8,942 nucleotides of DNA, taken from DATDCY01 sp031406795 [NCBI: Candidatus Rokuibacteriota bacterium]. Lineage in GTDB: Bacteria > JAUVQV01. A model generated the notes under the pieces. The model made no database searches. It was not told the origin of the DNA and saw only the letters and a program-made list of their open reading frames with translations. The translations under genes and the position numbers were made by a program. The stretch covers positions 1-8,942 of the forward strand of contig JANOHV010000275.1 in assembly GCA_031406795.1 (NCBI GenBank). Reading direction: 5' to 3'. Positions 6,336 to 8,942 of the stretch are shown here, in pieces; the stretch's first letter is position 1, and each line of letters begins with the position of its first letter.

Positions 6336-8400
6336 GCCGCTTTCCGCCCCGCGGGACGCCGGCCCGCGCGGACGCGGCCGGCGCGGCGGCTGCCGTGCCG
6401 CCGCCGACCCCGACCGCGAGCTCGAGTTCTTTCAGGCCCCGGACCCGATCGCGCAGCGCCGCGGCGCGCTCGAAATCCAGCCGCGCCGCGGCCGCGCGCA
6501 TCTCCCGCTCGAGTTCGCGCACGACACGCTCGACATCATCCAGGCTGCGATAGGCGTCGACCGCCTCGGCGGCCAGCGGAACCGTGTCGTACTCGCGCTC
6601 GTAGATCGCGGCCAGCACGTCGGAAACGCCCTTGCGGATGCCCTCGGGGGTGATCCCCTCGCGTCGGTTGTACTCCTGCTGGATCGCGCGCCGCCGCGCC
6701 ATCTCCGCGATCGCGCGCTTGATCGACCGGGTGATCGTGTCGGCGTAGAGGATCACGCGACCCTCCAGGTTGCGCGCCGCGCGCCCGGCGGTCTGGATCA
6801 GCGAGGTCTCCGAGCGCAGGAAGCCTTCCTTGTCCGCGTCGAGTATCGCGACGAGCGAGACCTCGGGCAGATCGAGCCCCTCGCGCAACAGGTTGATGCC
6901 GATCAGCGCGTCGAAGCTGCCGAGCCGCAGGTCGCGCAGCAGGCGCAGACGCTCGAGCGTCTCGACGTCCGAGTGCAGGTAACGCACGCGCAGCCCGCGC
7001 TCGGCGTAGTGCTCGGTGAGATCCTCGGCCATGCGTTTGGTGAGCGCGGTGACCAGCACCCGTTCGCCCTTCGCGGCCCGGACCCGGATTTCGTCGATCA
7101 GGTCCTCGACCTGGCCGGCCACCGGGCGGATCTCGACGGCGGGCTCCATGAGCCCCGTCGGCCGGACGATCTGCTCCGTGACGAATCCGGCCGCCTTCTC
7201 CAGCTCGTAGGGCGCCGGCGTCGCCGAGATGTAGATGCTCTGCCCGACCCGCTGTTCGAACTCCTCGAAGCTCAGCGGCCGGTTGTCGTAGGCCGAAGGG
7301 AGGCGAAAACCGTGCTCCACGAGATTCGTCTTGCGCGAGCGGTCCCCGTGCGCCATGGCCCGCACCTGCGGGAGGGTCGCGTGGCTCTCGTCGACCACGA
7401 GCAGGAAGTCCCGCGGAAAGTAGTCGAGGAGCGTCGGCGGCGGCGCTCCGGGCGCGCGGCCGGTGAAATGCCGCGAGTAGTTCTCGATCCCGGAGCAGAA
7501 ACCGATCTCGCGGATCATCTCCAGGTCGAAGCGCGTGCGCTGCTCGAGGCGCTGGGCCTCGAGCAGCTTCTCCTCGCGCCGCAGCCGGGCCAGCCGCTCC
7601 GCCAGCTCGGCCTCGATCGCGGTCAGCGAGCGGTCGATCTCCTCCTGGGGGACGACATAGTGGCTGCCGGGCCAGACCGTCACGGACTCCAGCGCGCCGG
7701 TGACCGCGCCGGTCAGCGGGTCGATGCGCGTGATGCGCTCGATCTGGTCGCCGAAGAACTCGACGCGCAGCGCCGCGTCCCCCTCGTAGGCCGGGAAGAT
7801 CTCGACGACGTCGCCGCGCACGCGGAACGTGCCGCGGTGGAAGTCCAGGTCGTTGCGCTGGTACTGGATGTCGACCAGCTCGCGCAGCAGCCGCCGCAGC
7901 CCGTGCTCCTCCCCGACCGCGAGCGGCACGCGCAGCCGCGCGTAGTACTCCGGCGCGCCGAGGCCGTAGATGCACGAGACGCTGGCCACGATGAGCACGT
8001 CGCGCCGCTCCAGCAGCGAGCGGGTGGCGCTGTGGCGCAGCTTGTCGATGTCGTCGTTGATCGCGGAGTCCTTCTCGATGAAGGTGTCGGTCTGGGGAAG
8101 ATAGGCCTCGGGCTGGTAGTAATCGTAGTAGGAGACGAAGTACTCCACGGCGTTGTCGGGGAAGAAGCCCTTGAACTCGTTGAAGAGCTGGGCCGCGAGG
8201 GTCTTGTTGTGCGAGATGATCAGCGTCGGCAGCTGCAGGCGCTCGACGACGTTGGCGATGGTGAACGTCTTGCCGGACCCGGTGACGCCGAGCAGCACCT
8301 GCGCCGGGCGTCCCCGCCGGATCCCGTCGACGAGATACGTGATGCAGCGCCCCTGATCCCCCTGCGGGCTGAAGGGAGCGACGAGACGGAAAGGGGGCAC
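6316..8400 (-). CDS. uvrB: UvrB, excinuclease ABC subunit B
   Basis: UvrB is the helicase-like protein that verifies DNA damage after UvrA and recruits UvrC. The 694-residue product carries the N-terminal FSPQGDQ motif, Walker A GVTGSGKT at 38-45, the beta-hairpin tyrosines in [10 protein letters not shown] at 91-100, the DESH motif at Asp337-Glu338, and motif [15 protein letters not shown] motif at about 624-663 binds UvrC. After it comes a 31-residue low-complexity tail, Gly/Ala-rich and then basic, ending in KRRGGNRA. This extends past the usual end and accounts for most of the extra length compared with E. coli (673 residues). The GTG start is supported by alignment of the first residues ([15 protein letters not shown]) with the family N-terminus. 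It lies 7 nt after the LysM gene's stop codon with no clear RBS, so it depends on coupling. No LexA-like site is evident. Confidence 0.97.
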   Translation of the reverse strand: MPPFRLVAPFSPQGDQGRCITYLVDGIRRGRPAQVLLGVTGSGKTFTIANVVERLQLPTLIISHNKTLAAQLFNEFKGFFPDNAVEYFVSYYDYYQPEAYLPQTDTFIEKDSAINDDIDKLRHSATRSLLERRDVLIVASVSCIYGLGAPEYYARLRVPLAVGEEHGLRRLLRELVDIQYQRNDLDFHRGTFRVRGDVVEIFPAYEGDAALRVEFFGDQIERITRIDPLTGAVTGALESVTVWPGSHYVVPQEEIDRSLTAIEAELAERLARLRREEKLLEAQRLEQRTRFDLEMIREIGFCSGIENYSRHFTGRAPGAPPPTLLDYFPRDFLLVVDESHATLPQVRAMAHGDRSRKTNLVEHGFRLPSAYDNRPLSFEEFEQRVGQSIYISATPAPYELEKAAGFVTEQIVRPTGLMEPAVEIRPVAGQVEDLIDEIRVRAAKGERVLVTALTKRMAEDLTEHYAERGLRVRYLHSDVETLERLRLLRDLRLGSFDALIGINLLREGLDLPEVSLVAILDADKEGFLRSETSLIQTAGRAARNLEGRVILYADTITRSIKRAIAEMARRRAIQQEYNRREGITPEGIRKGVSDVLAAIYEREYDTVPLAAEAVDAYRSLDDVERVVRELEREMRAAAARLDFERAAALRDRVRGLKELELAVGVGGGTAAAAPAASARAGVPRGGKRRGGNRA

Positions 8401-8407
8401 GAAACCG

Positions 8408-8716
8408 CTACTTGCCGCGCACCCGGGACCGGAAGTCCTCGTAGGAACCCTGCCAGCCGTCGTCGCCGGCGCCCTCGATCACCAGGACCCTTCCCGGCAC
8501 GAGACGATGGGGGCTGGCGAGCGCCTTCCGGTTCGTCTTCCAGATGCTCTTCCACTGGCGCGGATCACCGTGGTAATAGCCGGCGATCAGATGCAGATTG
8601 TCCCCGGACCGGATGGTGTGCTCAACGGTCCGGTCCGCACTGCGGGCCAGCGCGGGAGCGAGGCACAGGAGGCCTCCCGCGGCCAAGGCTACAGCGAACG
8701 TCGACGATCGTTTCAT
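8408..8716 (-). CDS. Small secreted LysM-domain protein
   Basis: The 102-residue product has a signal peptide (MKRSS, then a hydrophobic stretch to about residue 25 with cleavage after ALA or RSA) and one LysM domain at about 32-82, with [13 protein letters not shown] at its start and [10 protein letters not shown] at its end. LysM domains bind the GlcNAc backbone of peptidoglycan, so the mature protein should sit on the cell wall in the periplasm. No catalytic domain is attached; the remaining 20 residues are polar. The ATG at 8716 has AGGAGG (8725-8730) 8 nt upstream. The longer frame from 8767 would start inside the predicted -35 and put 17 polar residues before the signal peptide, so it is rejected. 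It is the first gene of the unit with uvrB and uvrC. A role in repair is not evident; the link may be only co-transcription. Confidence 0.85.
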   Translation of the reverse strand: MKRSSTFAVALAAGGLLCLAPALARSADRTVEHTIRSGDNLHLIAGYYHGDPRQWKSIWKTNRKALASPHRLVPGRVLVIEGAGDDGWQGSYEDFRSRVRGK

Positions 8717-8724
8717 TCCGTCGC

Positions 8725-8730
8725 CCTCCT
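8725..8730 (-). promoter_or_regulatory. Ribosome binding site of the LysM gene
   Basis: AGGAGG on the minus strand, 8 nt before the ATG at 8716. It decides the start in favour of the 102-residue form. Confidence 0.8.
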
Positions 8731-8738
8731 CGACGGCC

Positions 8739-8767
8739 ATCTTCCGACGAAGCCCGGGAATTGTCAA
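8739..8767 (-). promoter_or_regulatory. Probable promoter of the lysM-uvrB-uvrC operon
   Basis: On the minus strand a perfect TTGACA (8767-8762) is followed after 17 nt by GAAGAT (8744-8739), three of six matches to the -10 consensus. The start of transcription would lie near 8732, giving a leader of about 16 nt that just contains the ribosome binding site. No other promoter is visible between the three genes, so they are probably one transcript. Confidence 0.5.
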
Positions 8768-8790
8768 TGCGCCCGCACAGCCCGCGATAA

Positions 8791-8942
8791 TCCTTCAGTG
8801 AAGGGGAGCAAAATCAGTACCGTTCGCCTTGAGCCTGTCGAAGGGCGCTTGTGGATAGGGCAAATTTCCGTTCATGGTTCGACCGTTCGTCAAGCTCACG
8901 GCTCACCACGAACGGAAAGAGTTTCCGCGCTTCACTGAAGGA
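8791..8942. repeat. Composite dispersed-repeat element bounded by a 13-bp inverted repeat
   Basis: TCCTTCAGTGAAG at 8791-8803 is the exact reverse complement of CTTCACTGAAGGA at 8930-8942, where the window ends. Each is itself nearly palindromic. Inside, 8820-8847 carries CTTGAGCCTGTCGAAGGGCG, a form of a common proteobacterial intergenic repeat. 8865-8877 and 8906-8918 are a 12-of-13 inverted repeat (TTTCCGTTCATGG against CCACGAACGGAAA) that brackets a degenerate GGTTCGAC...AAGCTCAC core with a duplicated GCTCAC. The repeat-family identification is from memory. The region contains no gene and lies directly upstream of the operon promoter. The element may continue to the right. Confidence 0.6.

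Noticed and set aside
6973-8790. A 605-codon open frame on the plus strand opposite uvrB and the LysM gene
   Set aside because: It is antisense to two clearly identified genes and its translation is rich in Arg, Asp, Gln and Leu without any family motif. Long antisense frames are expected where GC-rich codon use keeps stop codons rare.
8717-8790. A LexA (SOS) box controlling uvrBC
   Set aside because: No CTGT-N8-ACAG or other convincing SOS dyad was found in the operon's upstream region.

Overview
This is a GC-rich bacterial chromosomal segment. It carries three forward-strand genes, then a convergent reverse-strand nucleotide-excision-repair operon, and has repeat elements at its boundaries. 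The organism is probably a high-GC proteobacterium in the broad sense. UvrB resembles Desulfuromonas/deltaproteobacteria-type or deep-branching sequences (for example the [16 protein letters not shown] and [17 protein letters not shown] stretches) more than enterobacterial UvrB. A c-type-haem CXXCH sensor kinase and a small secreted LysM protein also fit an anaerobic or respiratory Desulfobacterota/Desulfuromonadota-like lineage. This assignment comes from remembered family patterns, not from a search.

Layout. 1-93: an open frame entering from the left that reads like the C-terminus of a transposase, followed by a gene-free stretch (94-301) with two related palindromes. 302-1531: a secreted TPR protein fused to a gluzincin (peptidase MA-like) metallopeptidase domain. 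1545-1573: a sigma70-type promoter with a perfect TATAAT. 1624-2592 and 2598-4343: a two-gene operon of a PhnD-like substrate-binding lipoprotein and a membrane histidine kinase whose periplasmic domain holds a CRNCH haem-attachment motif. 4381-4514: a long inverted repeat that can fold as a cloverleaf and whose right arm contains the uvrC stop codon. 8716-4503 (reverse strand): LysM protein, uvrB and uvrC, tightly packed with a 7-nt gap and a 20-nt overlap, behind a TTGACA promoter. 8791-8942: a second repeat element, bounded by a 13-bp inverted repeat and reaching the window edge.

How the genes work together. UvrB and UvrC are the damage-verification and dual-incision components of nucleotide excision repair; uvrA is not in the window. 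The PhnD-like lipoprotein has no ABC permease or ATPase beside it but lies 5 nt upstream of the kinase. The simplest reading is a sensory module in which a captured ligand and/or the redox or ligand state of a c-type haem controls phosphorylation of a response regulator encoded elsewhere. This module is the most interesting part of the window. The cloverleaf repeat is the second.
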